Below, piece by piece: positions 8,406-17,255 of a DNA stretch of 40,111 nucleotides (position 1 is its first letter; each line of letters opens with the position of its first letter). The notes beneath the pieces were generated by a model, which saw only the letters and a list, made by a program, of their open reading frames with translations, had not been told where the DNA came from and did not search any database. This stretch comes from an uncultured Eubacteriales bacterium. GTDB taxonomy: Bacteria > Bacillota > Clostridia > Oscillospirales > Oscillospiraceae. The DNA is taken from the NCBI GenBank assembly GCA_900317425.1, contig ONGR01000002.1, positions 1 through 40,111 of the forward strand, in the 5' to 3' direction. Both the position numbers and the translations under genes were made by a program.

Positions 8406-9249
8406 GCTCTCCCGGTTCGCCGTGCCCTACGAGGTGTGGATGGCCCTCTTTGTGGTGGCGCCCATCGTCATCATGGTCATCTACGCTTTCCGCTCGGCTG
8501 ACGGCGGCTTCACCTTTGAAAACTTCGTCAAGATGGGCGACTACGCCGAGGTGTTCGTCCGCTCCTTCAAGCTGGCGCTGATCGCCACGGCCATCTGCCT
8601 GCTCATCGGCTACCCGGTGTCCTATTTCATGAGCCGGGAGGGGAAGGGATTTCAGCGCACCGGCATGGTGCTCATCATGCTGCCCATGTGGATGAACTTC
8701 CTGCTGCGCACCTACAGCTGGATCACCATTCTGGACAACAACGGCCTTCTCAACCAGCTGTTCCAGAAGATCGGGCTCATCACCCTCTACAACAACATCA
8801 CCGGCAGCGACCTGACCTTCTTCCCCATGATGAACACCCAGGGCGCCGTGGTGCTGGGCATGGTGTATAACTATCTGCCCTTTATGATCCTGCCCATCTA
8901 TTCAGTCATCATCAAGCTGGACCACTCCCTGCTGGAGGCCGCCCGGGATCTGGGCGCCAATTCCGCTACGGTGTTCCGCAAGGTGATTTTGCCCCTGAGC
9001 CTGCCGGGCGTCCTGTCCGGCATTACCATGGTGTTCGTGCCCTCGGTGTCCACCTTTGCCATCTCCCAGATGCTGGGCGGCGGCACAGACCTGCTGCTGG
9101 GCGACCTGATCGAGCGGCAGTTCCTGGGCGGCGCGTATAACCCCCAGCTGGGCGCGGCCATCTCCCTGGTGATGATGGTCATCGTGGTAGTGTGCATGAT
9201 CGTGATGAATCGCTTCGGTGAGGGCGAGGAACAGGCGGTGATGCTATGA
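8395..9249 (+). CDS. potB: Spermidine/putrescine ABC transporter permease PotB
   Basis: PotB is one half of the membrane channel for polyamine import. The protein is 284 residues with six predicted membrane helices and a BPD_transp_1 fold. The EAA loop [20 protein letters not shown] (about residues 182-201) contacts PotA. The ATG at 8395 is preceded by GGAGGAGAG, overlapping the end of potA by 11 bases; an upstream in-frame ATG at 8347 lies deep inside potA and lacks a ribosome site. The gene overlaps potCD by four bases (ATGA), so the operon is translationally coupled. Confidence 0.93.
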   Translation: MKNKLSRFAVPYEVWMALFVVAPIVIMVIYAFRSADGGFTFENFVKMGDYAEVFVRSFKLALIATAICLLIGYPVSYFMSREGKGFQRTGMVLIMLPMWMNFLLRTYSWITILDNNGLLNQLFQKIGLITLYNNITGSDLTFFPMMNTQGAVVLGMVYNYLPFMILPIYSVIIKLDHSLLEAARDLGANSATVFRKVILPLSLPGVLSGITMVFVPSVSTFAISQMLGGGTDLLLGDLIERQFLGGAYNPQLGAAISLVMMVIVVVCMIVMNRFGEGEEQAVML

Positions 9250-11237
9250 AGAAGCAGAGAAACAACAGCTTCGGTGACCGCCTGCTGATGGGGCTTGTTT
9301 TCCTGTTCCTGTATGCCCCCATCCTTATTCTGATCATCTTTTCCTTCAACTCCGGTGTGTCCAGCTCCGTGTGGAAGGGGTTCTCCCTCCACTGGTACAA
9401 CGAGCTGATCCATAACCGGCTGATCATGTCCAGCGTCTACACCACGCTGCTGGTGTCCCTCCTGGCCACGATCATCGCCACCTTCGCCGGCACCTTTGCC
9501 GCCATTGGCTTTTACAGCATGCGCCGCAAGCACCGTGACGCTTTGATGGCCGTCAACAACATCCCCATGATGAACGCCGATATCGTCACCGGCGTCAGCC
9601 TGTGCCTGCTGTTCGTGGTGTTCTTCAACGGCTGGGGCGCCTTTGCCGGCTGGATCAACTCCATCCAGAGCGCGGTGGTGCTGCCCACCAAGCTGAGCCT
9701 GGGCTTCGGCACCATGCTCATCGCCCACGTGTGCTTCAACATCCCCTACGTCATCCTTGCGGTGGGTCCCAAGCTGCGGCAGATGGACCGCAACCTCATC
9801 GACGCGGCCCAGGATCTGGGCTGCACCTGGATGCAGGCCTTCTGGAAGGTGGTTATCCCGGAGATCAAGCCCGGCATCGTCTCCGGCGCTCTGACGGCCT
9901 TCACCATGTCGGTGGACGACTTCATCATCAGTTACTTCACCGCCGGTTCCAGCACCTCCACGCTGGCCATGACCATCTACGGTATGACCAAGAAGCGTGT
10001 CAGCCCCCAGATCAACGCGGTGTCCACGCTGCTGTTCGTCACGGTGCTGATCCTGCTGGCCATCATCAATATCCGCGAGTCCAGCATGGAGCGGCAGAAG
10101 GACCGTACCCGCAGCAAGCCGCTGATCCAGATCGTCCGGCCTGACGGCAAGAGCCCCCTGTGGGTGAAGCTGGTGGCAGGCGTTCTGGCCTGCGCGCTGA
10201 TCGCTGTGCTGGTGGTCACCGGCCGCACCGCCAACGCAAGGCCTGTGGTAAACGTGTGCTCCTGGGGTGAGTATATCGACGAGGATCTGATCACCGAGTT
10301 TGAGGAGACCACCGGCATCTCCGTCAACTACCAGACGGTGGAGAGCAACGAGGCCTTGTACTCACTGATTGAGATGGGCGGCGCCGACTTCGACGTCATC
10401 GTGCCGTCGGACTATATGATCGCCCGACTCATCGACGAGGGCATGCTGGCGGAGCTGAACTTCGACAACATCCCCAACTACGCGCTGATCGACGACACCT
10501 ACAAGAACCTGAGCTACGATCCCGAGAACAAGTATTCCGTGCCCTACACCTGGGGTACTCTGGGCATCATCTACAACACCACCATGGTGGATGAGGAGAT
10601 CACCAGCTGGGATGCCATGTTCGATCCCAAGTATGCCGGGCAGGTGCTGATGATCAACAACTCCCGCGACGCCCTGGCGGCGGCTCTGCTGGACCTGGGT
10701 TACAGCATCAACACCACGGACGAGAAGGAGCTGCGTGAGGCCTTCCAGCGTCTGAAGGACGCCAAGGATGCCGGTGTCTACCAGGCCTTCGTCATGGACC
10801 AGGTGTTCCAGAAGATGGAGGGCGGCAACGCCGCCATCGCCATGTACTACGCCGGCGACTACCTGACCATGCTGGATAACAACGAGGATCTGGCATTTGT
10901 CATTCCCGACGAGGGCTCCAACTGGTTTGTGGACGCCATGTGCGTGCTGAAAAACGCCCAGCACAAGGAAGAGGCCGAGGCCTGGATCAATTTCATCGCC
11001 TCCACCACCTCCAATCTGGCCAACATGGACTACATCTGGTACGCCTCCCCCAACGCCGAGGCGCTGGAGCAGTATCCGGAGTACTATCTGGAGCTTTACG
11101 ACGAGGAGCTGGACGAGGAGCTGTTCGAGATCATGGCCACGCCGCCGGAGATCCTGGAGCGCTGCGAGATCTATGAGAACCTGCCCAAGGAGACACTGGC
11201 TCTCTACAACGATCTGTGGAACCAGCTGGGCATTTGA
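9246..11237 (+). CDS. potCD: PotC-PotD fusion: polyamine permease joined to substrate-binding protein
   Basis: This 663-residue protein joins two normally separate subunits. Residues 1-280 are a PotC permease with six helices and the EAA loop DAAQDLGCTWMQAFWKVVIP (about 184-203). A basic linker (ESSMERQKDRTRSK, about 279-292) is followed by an extra hydrophobic helix, LWVKLVAGVLACALIAVLVV (about 305-324). Residues 333-663 are a PotD-type binding protein, beginning VCSWGEYIDEDLITEFEE and ending without a second signal. Permease C-termini face the cytoplasm, so the seventh helix would carry the binding domain outside and tether it. No separate lipoprotein PotD is present in the operon. There is no stop or frameshift between the halves. 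Comparable PotCD fusions are known from Mollicutes and some Firmicutes. Confidence 0.93.
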   Translation: MKKQRNNSFGDRLLMGLVFLFLYAPILILIIFSFNSGVSSSVWKGFSLHWYNELIHNRLIMSSVYTTLLVSLLATIIATFAGTFAAIGFYSMRRKHRDALMAVNNIPMMNADIVTGVSLCLLFVVFFNGWGAFAGWINSIQSAVVLPTKLSLGFGTMLIAHVCFNIPYVILAVGPKLRQMDRNLIDAAQDLGCTWMQAFWKVVIPEIKPGIVSGALTAFTMSVDDFIISYFTAGSSTSTLAMTIYGMTKKRVSPQINAVSTLLFVTVLILLAIINIRESSMERQKDRTRSKPLIQIVRPDGKSPLWVKLVAGVLACALIAVLVVTGRTANARPVVNVCSWGEYIDEDLITEFEETTGISVNYQTVESNEALYSLIEMGGADFDVIVPSDYMIARLIDEGMLAELNFDNIPNYALIDDTYKNLSYDPENKYSVPYTWGTLGIIYNTTMVDEEITSWDAMFDPKYAGQVLMINNSRDALAAALLDLGYSINTTDEKELREAFQRLKDAKDAGVYQAFVMDQVFQKMEGGNAAIAMYYAGDYLTMLDNNEDLAFVIPDEGSNWFVDAMCVLKNAQHKEEAEAWINFIASTTSNLANMDYIWYASPNAEALEQYPEYYLELYDEELDEELFEIMATPPEILERCEIYENLPKETLALYNDLWNQLGI

Positions 11238-11250
11238 TATGACTCCCCCA

Positions 11251-11281
11251 AAATCCCCCGCTCAAGAGGCGGGGGATTTTT
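11251..11281 (+). terminator. Terminator of the pot operon
   Basis: AAATCCCCCGC pairs with GCGGGGGATTT around a short loop (TCAAGAG) and ends in T5. Confidence 0.92.
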
Positions 11282-11303
11282 GCTTTCCCGTGCGGAAACG
11301 GCC

Positions 11304-11332
11304 TTGTGATCAGTGCTGTGATTTGTTATAAT
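11304..11332 (+). promoter_or_regulatory. Promoter of comEC-holA-rnmV
   Basis: TTGTGA (11304-11309), a 17-base spacer and TATAAT (11327-11332) lie about 40 bases before the comEC start. Confidence 0.75.
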
Positions 11333-11373
11333 AATCAGATGGAGAAATCGGAGAAAAGGCGGGAGGGGAGAAC

Positions 11374-13650
11374 ATGCGAGTATTGGCAACCATCGCGTTC
11401 TCCTTTGCCGCCGGTACTTTTCTCGCGGTACTGCTGCCCTGGACGGGCTGGTATTTCTGGGCCGCCGCCGTATTGGCGGTGTGCACGCTGGCGGCGGCAG
11501 CGCTGTGCAGGAAGCTGCCCCGGGCGAGGCGGGCTGCGCTGATCCTGGGTGCGCTGGCCGTATCTCTGGCCTACTTCGGAGCGTATCGCACCTGGGTCTG
11601 CGGCCCGGTGGTGGAATGCTGCGGCGAAGAGCCCCGGAGCTTTACCGCCACCGTGGCGGATTTCCCCGTAGAGACGGATTACGGCGCCAAGGTGACGGTG
11701 CGGCTTCGGCCGGGTGTCAAAGGCGTCTATTACGGCGATGAGTCAGTGCTGGAGCTTGTGCCGGGCCAGCGCATCTCCGGCACGGCCCGGTGGCAGGATG
11801 CCTCCCGTATCCACGAGACCAGCATCACTACCTTCACGGCCCGCGGCGTGTTCGTGCTGCTGTATGGAAAGGGCGAACTGTCGGCAGAGCCGGGACGGGC
11901 GGGGAGCCCGCTGTTCTGGCCCCAATATGCCGCGGGAGCGGTGAAGGAGAAGATCAGACAGATCTGGGACGATCCCACCGCGGCCGCCTTCATGCAGGCG
12001 GAGCTGACCGGCGATCGCAGCGCCATCTCCGAGGAGGACAGCGCCGCCGTCAGCGAGGTTGGACTGGCCCACCTGTTCGCCGTGTCCGGCCTCCACTGCG
12101 CCTTTCTGGTGACGCTGCTGGGGCTGCTGATCCCGGTGCGCAGCCGGCGGTTATACAGTGTGATAACCATTCTGATCCTGCTCTTTTACATGGTCATGGT
12201 GGGCCTGACCCCGTCGGTGGTGCGGGCCTGCATCATGCAGATCTTCCTGCTGACAGCGCCGCTTTTCCGCCGGGACAGCGATCCTCTGACCAGTTTGGGA
12301 GCGGCACTCCTGGTGCTGCTGCTGGCGAATCCCTACGCCGCCGGCGGTATCAGTCTGCAACTGAGCTTTGCCGCCACGCTGGGCCTGATCCTGCTGTCCG
12401 GCAGGCTTCACAACTTTTTCACGGGCCTGTATCGGGGGAAGAAGAGGAAAATCAAGCATGCCGTCGCCCTCGTGTCGGCCAACATCTCGGCATCTCTGGC
12501 CACGCTGGTGTTCACCGTGCCGCTGACGGCTTACTATTTTAACATTTTTACGCTGATCTCGCCCATCAGCAATCTGCTGGCCACTCCCGTGGCAGGCTGG
12601 AACTTTATGACCGGCCTTGTGACGGTGCTGATGGGCTTTGTCTGGCTGCCGGCAGGACAAATCATGGGCTGGCTCTGCTGGCTCATGGTCCGCTACGTGC
12701 TGCTGATCTCCCATCTGCTGATGCGTCTGCCGGGCCACGCGTTGTATTTTACCAACCGCTATCTGAAGTACTGGCTGACCTACGCCTACGTGTTGCTGGG
12801 CATCTGCTGCCTGACCAAGGGGAACCGGCGGCGCTACGTGCTGGCCGGTGTGCTGGCGGCGGCTATGCTCCTATTGACGGTGGGGCTCAATACCCGGGAG
12901 TATCACTATGGCACCATGAATGCCATCGCCGTCGACGTGGGGCAGGGGGAGTGCGTGCTGCTCTACTCCGGTGATGACGCCGTGGTGGTGGACTGCGGCA
13001 GCAGCAACAGCTATATTCAAGCCGGCGGCCGGTTGGCCGACCAGATGGGTAGCATCGGGATCCACAAGTTGTCTGCGGTGGTGCTGACCCATTATCACGC
13101 CGACCACACCAGCGGCATGTACGAGCTGCTGGCCCGCGTCCCGGTGGAGCAGCTTTGGCTGCCGGATATCGAGGACGAGTTCGGCGTCCGGGACCGCCTG
13201 CTGGACCTGGCGGACCGGTACGGCATTGAGGTCCGTTTTATACGAAGCACGGAATCCATGCCCGTAGGGGAGACGGAACTGACCGTCTATCCGCCCCTCG
13301 GCGCCGGGGACATGAACGAGCAGGGATTGACGATCCTGTGCTCGTCCGGCGAGTTTGACCTGCTGATCACCGGCGATATGGCCGGCTCTACGGAGAAAAA
13401 ACTGATCGAGACCTATGACCTGCCGGACGTGGAGGTGCTGGTGGTGAGCCATCACGGATCCCGATACAGCTCCAGCCGGGAGTTTCTGGAGGAGATCCGC
13501 CCCGACACGGCTGTCATCTGCGTTGGCGACAACAATTACGGCCATCCTACGGAGGAGGCCATGCGCCGCCTGTGGGCTGTGGGTGCGGAGATCTACCGGA
13601 CGGACGAGCAGGGAAATATTCTGGTGACGGTACACGGAGGAGAGAACTGA
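11374..13650 (+). CDS. comEC: ComEC/Rec2 competence channel protein with metallo-hydrolase domain
   Basis: ComEC forms the membrane channel that takes single-stranded DNA into the cytoplasm during transformation. The 758-residue protein has the full three-part layout: N-terminal helices plus an extracellular OB-like DUF4131 region (about 1-200), the polytopic Competence domain starting with GLAHLFAVSGLH (about 229-240), and a C-terminal metallo-beta-lactamase domain (about 513-758) with DVGQGE and the metal motif THYHADH (572-578), then SHHGS and GHPTEE. All expected metal ligands are present, so the nuclease-like domain may be active. GGGAGGGG precedes the ATG. The stop overlaps the holA start by one base. 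No comEA or comGA is in the window, so competence is not proven. Confidence 0.95.
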   Translation: MRVLATIAFSFAAGTFLAVLLPWTGWYFWAAAVLAVCTLAAAALCRKLPRARRAALILGALAVSLAYFGAYRTWVCGPVVECCGEEPRSFTATVADFPVETDYGAKVTVRLRPGVKGVYYGDESVLELVPGQRISGTARWQDASRIHETSITTFTARGVFVLLYGKGELSAEPGRAGSPLFWPQYAAGAVKEKIRQIWDDPTAAAFMQAELTGDRSAISEEDSAAVSEVGLAHLFAVSGLHCAFLVTLLGLLIPVRSRRLYSVITILILLFYMVMVGLTPSVVRACIMQIFLLTAPLFRRDSDPLTSLGAALLVLLLANPYAAGGISLQLSFAATLGLILLSGRLHNFFTGLYRGKKRKIKHAVALVSANISASLATLVFTVPLTAYYFNIFTLISPISNLLATPVAGWNFMTGLVTVLMGFVWLPAGQIMGWLCWLMVRYVLLISHLLMRLPGHALYFTNRYLKYWLTYAYVLLGICCLTKGNRRRYVLAGVLAAAMLLLTVGLNTREYHYGTMNAIAVDVGQGECVLLYSGDDAVVVDCGSSNSYIQAGGRLADQMGSIGIHKLSAVVLTHYHADHTSGMYELLARVPVEQLWLPDIEDEFGVRDRLLDLADRYGIEVRFIRSTESMPVGETELTVYPPLGAGDMNEQGLTILCSSGEFDLLITGDMAGSTEKKLIETYDLPDVEVLVVSHHGSRYSSSREFLEEIRPDTAVICVGDNNYGHPTEEAMRRLWAVGAEIYRTDEQGNILVTVHGGEN

Positions 13651-14693
13651 TGGCGACGAAAACGAACGCCAATAAGGGCGGATTGGACCGGCTGCGCGCC
13701 GCGCTGAAGAGCGGGGAAGCGGCCAACGTATATATTTTCCACGGCGAGGAGACGTATCTCCGTCAACATTATCTGGACCAGCTCCAGAAGCTGCTGGTGC
13801 CCGCCGGATTCGAGGAGTTCAACTTCCACCGCCTGAACGGCAAGGGCCTGACCATCCAGGAACTGACGGAGGCGGTGGAGGCCATGCCCATGATGGCGGA
13901 GCATACGCTGATCACTGTTACCGATTTGGACCTCTTCAAGCTGGACGAGCGGAGCCGGGAGCAACTCATTGAGATGCTGAAGGACTTTCCCGACTACTGC
14001 ACGCTGGTGTTCGTCTACGATCTGATCCCCTACAAGCGGGACGGCAAGATGAAGAAGCTGGCCGCCGCCCTGGACAGCGCCGCCGAGGAGGTGGAGTTCT
14101 GCCAGCAGGAGCGGGATCAGCTGCTTCGTTGGCTGAAGCGCCGCTTTGCCGCCTTGGGCCACGACATCGACGGCGTAGCGGCGGACCATCTGCTGTTCAC
14201 CTGCGGTACGCTGATGACGGAGCTGGTGCCGGAGATCGAGAAGATCGGCGCCTACGCCAAGGGCCAGAACATCACGGTGGAGGACATCAACGCCGTGGCG
14301 GACCCGGTGCTGGACGCCCGGATCTTCGACATGACCAACTGCATCACGGCGGGGAAGTACGACGAGGCCGCCAAGGTACTCAGCGAGCTGCTGCGGATGC
14401 AGACGGAGCCCATTGCGATTCTGGCCGCCATCGGCAAGGAGCTGCGGCGGCTCTACACTGCCCGGATCGCCCTGGACGGCGGCAAGGACCGTTTTTGGCT
14501 CAAGCAGCTCTGGGGCATGAGCTCCGACTATCCCGCCAAGCTATTGCTGCAGGCGGCCCGCCGGGCGGATCGTTCCTGGTGCCAACGGGCGGTAAAACAG
14601 TGTCAGACTCTGGATCGCCGGATGAAGAGCGAGCGGAATATGGACAGTGAGGCGGAGCTGAAGCTGTTTTTGATGGAGTTGTCGGAGAGATGA
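13650..14693 (+). CDS. holA: DNA polymerase III subunit delta
   Basis: HolA is the delta subunit of the clamp loader, which opens the DnaN ring during replication. From the ATG at 13650 it is 347 residues, a normal length. Recognisable family segments are YIFHGEETYLRQHYLDQL (about 25-42) at the N-terminus, FVYDLIPYKRDGKMKKLAAAL in the middle and the C-terminal helical collar domain ending ELKLFLMELSER. The start overlaps the comEC stop (TGATG) and has GGAGGAGAG upstream. An in-frame ATG at 13572 lies inside comEC and is rejected. The comEC-holA order is very common in Firmicutes. Its end overlaps rnmV by four bases. Confidence 0.93.
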   Translation: MATKTNANKGGLDRLRAALKSGEAANVYIFHGEETYLRQHYLDQLQKLLVPAGFEEFNFHRLNGKGLTIQELTEAVEAMPMMAEHTLITVTDLDLFKLDERSREQLIEMLKDFPDYCTLVFVYDLIPYKRDGKMKKLAAALDSAAEEVEFCQQERDQLLRWLKRRFAALGHDIDGVAADHLLFTCGTLMTELVPEIEKIGAYAKGQNITVEDINAVADPVLDARIFDMTNCITAGKYDEAAKVLSELLRMQTEPIAILAAIGKELRRLYTARIALDGGKDRFWLKQLWGMSSDYPAKLLLQAARRADRSWCQRAVKQCQTLDRRMKSERNMDSEAELKLFLMELSER

Positions 14694-15268
14694 GAAAGCC
14701 GAAGATTCGAGAGGTCATCGTGGTGGAGGGCCGCTACGACCAAAATACCCTGTCCCAGGTGGTGGACGCCACCATCGTCACCACCGGCGGCTTCGGCGTG
14801 TTCAACGATGGGGAAAAGCTGGCCTTTCTCCGCCGCCTGGCGGAGCAGCGGGGCCTCATCCTGCTGACGGACAGCGACGGCGCCGGATTCGTGATCCGCA
14901 ATCATCTGAAGGGCGCCATCCCCGCAGAGCAGCTGAAGCAGGCCTATATCCCGGATATTGCCGGCAAAGAGCGCCGCAAGCAAAAACCCGGCAGGGAGGG
15001 CAAGCTGGGGGTGGAGGGCATGCGCCCGGAGGTGCTGCTGGAGGCTCTGCGACGTGCCGGCGCCACCGTCGAGGGGGAGGACAACGCTCCACAGGACGCC
15101 GCCATCACCAAGGCGGAGCTGTTGGAAAAGGGCCTCATCGGCCCGGGCAGCGCGGCAAAGCGGCAGGCCCTGCTGCAGCGGCTGTCCCTGCCGGAGCACC
15201 TGACGCCAAACGCCATGCTGGAGGCCCTGAATCTGCTGCTGACGCGCCAAGAGTGGGAGATGCTGTAA
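14690..15268 (+). CDS. rnmV: Ribonuclease M5 (5S rRNA maturase)
   Basis: RNase M5 trims both ends of precursor 5S rRNA, with ribosomal protein L18 as cofactor in Bacillus. The 192-residue protein has the TOPRIM core: VVEGRYDQNTL (10-20) with the catalytic glutamate and LLTDSDGAGFVIRNHLKG (about 57-74) with the DxD metal motif. The basic segment KERRKQKPGREGK (about 93-105) and the C-terminal domain (about 110-192) fit the family; length is close to the Bacillus protein (186). It overlaps holA by four bases. In Bacillus rnmV sits beside rsmA/ksgA; here it is attached to comEC-holA. A 5S gene, its expected substrate, lies at the start of the window. Confidence 0.88.
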   Translation: MRKPKIREVIVVEGRYDQNTLSQVVDATIVTTGGFGVFNDGEKLAFLRRLAEQRGLILLTDSDGAGFVIRNHLKGAIPAEQLKQAYIPDIAGKERRKQKPGREGKLGVEGMRPEVLLEALRRAGATVEGEDNAPQDAAITKAELLEKGLIGPGSAAKRQALLQRLSLPEHLTPNAMLEALNLLLTRQEWEML

Positions 15269-15276
15269 GGATTCCC

Positions 15277-15305
15277 TTGCATTTTCCCGCCGCAGCGGAT
15301 ATAAT
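15277..15305 (+). promoter_or_regulatory. Promoter of glnS
   Basis: TTGCAT (15277-15282), a 17-base spacer and TATAAT (15300-15305) lie about 40 bases before the start. The remaining leader is too short for a T-box. Confidence 0.82.
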
Positions 15306-15346
15306 AAACCATTATTGTATAATAACGCTACAAGGAGTGTGAGACA

Positions 15347-17077
15347 ATGGCCGAGGAAGTGAAGACCCTGCTCCCCGAGGAAGAGGGTAAAAACTTTATC
15401 CACAATTTTATCGACGAGGACATCGCAGAGGGTGGTCAGTTCCAGGGAATGACCGTTCACACCCGTTTCCCGCCGGAACCCAACGGCTATCTGCACATCG
15501 GCCACTGCAAGGCCATCTGCATCGACTTCGGCACGGCCGAGAAGTACGGCGGATTGTGCAACCTGCGCATGGACGATACCAATCCCGCCAAGGAGGACAC
15601 CGAGTACGTGGACGCCATCCAGCAGGATATCCACTGGCTTGGCTTTGACTGGGGCGATCGCTTTTTCTACGGCTCCGACTATTTTGAGAAGGACTATGAG
15701 TATGCCGTGGAGCTCATCAAGAAGGGCCTGGCCTACGTCTGCGAGCTGACGCCGGAGGAGTTCCGCCAGAACCGCGGCGATATCGGCGTGCCCGCCACGT
15801 CCCCCTACCGGGATCGGCCCATCGAGGAGAACCTGCGGCTTTTTGAAAAGATGAAGAACGGCGAGGTGGAGGAGGGCAAGATGACCCTCCGCGCCAAGAT
15901 CGACCTGGCCAGCGGCAACTTCAATATGCGCGATCCCATCATCTATCGGGTCCGCTATATCAACCACCACCGCCAGGGCACCAAGTGGTGCATTTTCCCC
16001 ATGTACGACTTTGCCCACCCCATCCAGGACGCGCTGGAGGGCATCACCCACAGCCTGTGCACCCTGGAGTTTGAGGAGCACCGGCCCCTGTACGACTGGG
16101 TGGTGAGCCACGTCAGCATCCCCTACCACAAGCCCCGTCAGATCGAGTTCGCCCGCTTGGGCATCGACCACACCGTCATGTCCAAGCGCAAGCTCCGCCA
16201 GCTGGTGGAGGAGCACTACGTCTCCGGCTGGGACGATCCCCGCATGCCCACGTTGTGCGGTCTGCGCCGCCGGGGCTATACCGCCCGCTCCATCCGCAAC
16301 TTCTGCGAGCGCATCGGCGTGTCCAAGGCCGCCAGCACCGTGGAGTACGGCTTCCTGGAGCACTGCCTGCGGGAGGATCTGAACCTCACCGCCGAGCGCA
16401 CCATGGCGGTGCTGCATCCCGTCAAGCTGACCGTTACCAACTATCCCGAGGGCCAGTCCGAGACCTTCACCGTGGAGAACAACCCCACCGCTCCCGAGCA
16501 GGGCACCCACGAGATCACCTTCAGCCGCCACCTGTGGGTGGAGGCAGAGGATTTCATGGAGACCCCCATCCCCAAGTATAAGCGGATGTATCCCGGCAAC
16601 GAGGTCCGGCTCAAGGGCGCGTATCTGGTGACCTGCACCGGCTGCGTCAAGGACGAAAACGGCAACGTGGTGGAAGTCCTGTGCGAGTACGACCCCGCCT
16701 CCCGCGGCGGCAACCCCGCCGACGGCCGGAAGGTGAAGGGCGCCACCATCCACTGGGTGGACGCCGCCAACTGCGTGGACGCGGAAGTGCGCCTGTATGA
16801 CAACCTGTTCTCCGACGCCAACCCCGACGCCGCCCCCGAGGGTTTCCTCAGCGTGCTGAATCCCGAGAGCCTCGCCGTGCTCACCGGCTGTAAGGTGGAA
16901 AAGGCCATGGTGGCCGTGGCCCAGGCCTTTGACAAGGCGGCCGACCGCACCGGCGTCAACGCGCCTACCTTCCAGTTCATGCGCAACGGCTACTTCTGCA
17001 TGGACAATCGTGATTGCACCGCCGACCATCTGGTGTTCAACCGCAGCGTGCTGCTGAAGGACAGCTTTAAGAAGTGA
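15347..17077 (+). CDS. glnS: Glutaminyl-tRNA synthetase
   Basis: GlnRS charges tRNA(Gln) directly with glutamine. The 576-residue class I enzyme has RFPPEPNGYLHIGHCKA with the HIGH motif at 50-53 and the KMSKS equivalent VMSKRKL at 277-283. The catalytic domain is followed by the two-barrel anticodon-binding domain (about 350-560). FPPEPNG, rather than the APSPTG of GluRS, separates it from GltX. Length is slightly above the usual 550. The N-terminal 27 residues are an acidic extension. AAGGAG lies before the ATG. Many Firmicutes lack glnS and use GatCAB; its presence here fits clostridia that have both routes. It is transcribed alone between its own promoter and terminator. Confidence 0.97.
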   Translation: MAEEVKTLLPEEEGKNFIHNFIDEDIAEGGQFQGMTVHTRFPPEPNGYLHIGHCKAICIDFGTAEKYGGLCNLRMDDTNPAKEDTEYVDAIQQDIHWLGFDWGDRFFYGSDYFEKDYEYAVELIKKGLAYVCELTPEEFRQNRGDIGVPATSPYRDRPIEENLRLFEKMKNGEVEEGKMTLRAKIDLASGNFNMRDPIIYRVRYINHHRQGTKWCIFPMYDFAHPIQDALEGITHSLCTLEFEEHRPLYDWVVSHVSIPYHKPRQIEFARLGIDHTVMSKRKLRQLVEEHYVSGWDDPRMPTLCGLRRRGYTARSIRNFCERIGVSKAASTVEYGFLEHCLREDLNLTAERTMAVLHPVKLTVTNYPEGQSETFTVENNPTAPEQGTHEITFSRHLWVEAEDFMETPIPKYKRMYPGNEVRLKGAYLVTCTGCVKDENGNVVEVLCEYDPASRGGNPADGRKVKGATIHWVDAANCVDAEVRLYDNLFSDANPDAAPEGFLSVLNPESLAVLTGCKVEKAMVAVAQAFDKAADRTGVNAPTFQFMRNGYFCMDNRDCTADHLVFNRSVLLKDSFKK

Positions 17078-17079
17078 GA

Positions 17080-17114
17080 AAAAGACCCGGACGAAAAACC
17101 GTCCGGGTCTTTTG
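17080..17114 (+). terminator. Terminator of glnS
   Basis: AAAGACCCGGACG pairs perfectly with CGTCCGGGTCTTT around AAAAAC, followed by T-rich sequence. Confidence 0.92.
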
Positions 17115-17200
17115 CCGTATCCTGGCTGTTTTTCCCTTTTCCAGAATGACGGCGAAACATTCAAAAGCGGCAGTTTTTTTGCATGGCAACCTGAAGTTGC

Positions 17201-17229
17201 TGGACGGCACCACCCTGCTGTGGTAAAAT
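17201..17229 (+). promoter_or_regulatory. Possible promoter of the 17256 gene
   Basis: TGGACG (17201-17206), a 17-base spacer and TAAAAT (17224-17229) lie just before the ribosome site GGGGAGGG. The -35 matches the consensus at only four of six positions. Confidence 0.45.
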
Positions 17230-17255
17230 CAAGAAAAGCGAGGGGAGGGCAAGGC

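Noticed and set aside
9602-10144. A 180-codon plus-strand frame inside potCD
   Set aside because: It is an out-of-frame shadow of the permease domain with low-complexity sequence and no start signal.
15269-15346. T-box leader before glnS
   Set aside because: After the promoter only about 35 bases remain, far too short for a T-box, and no T-box motif is seen.
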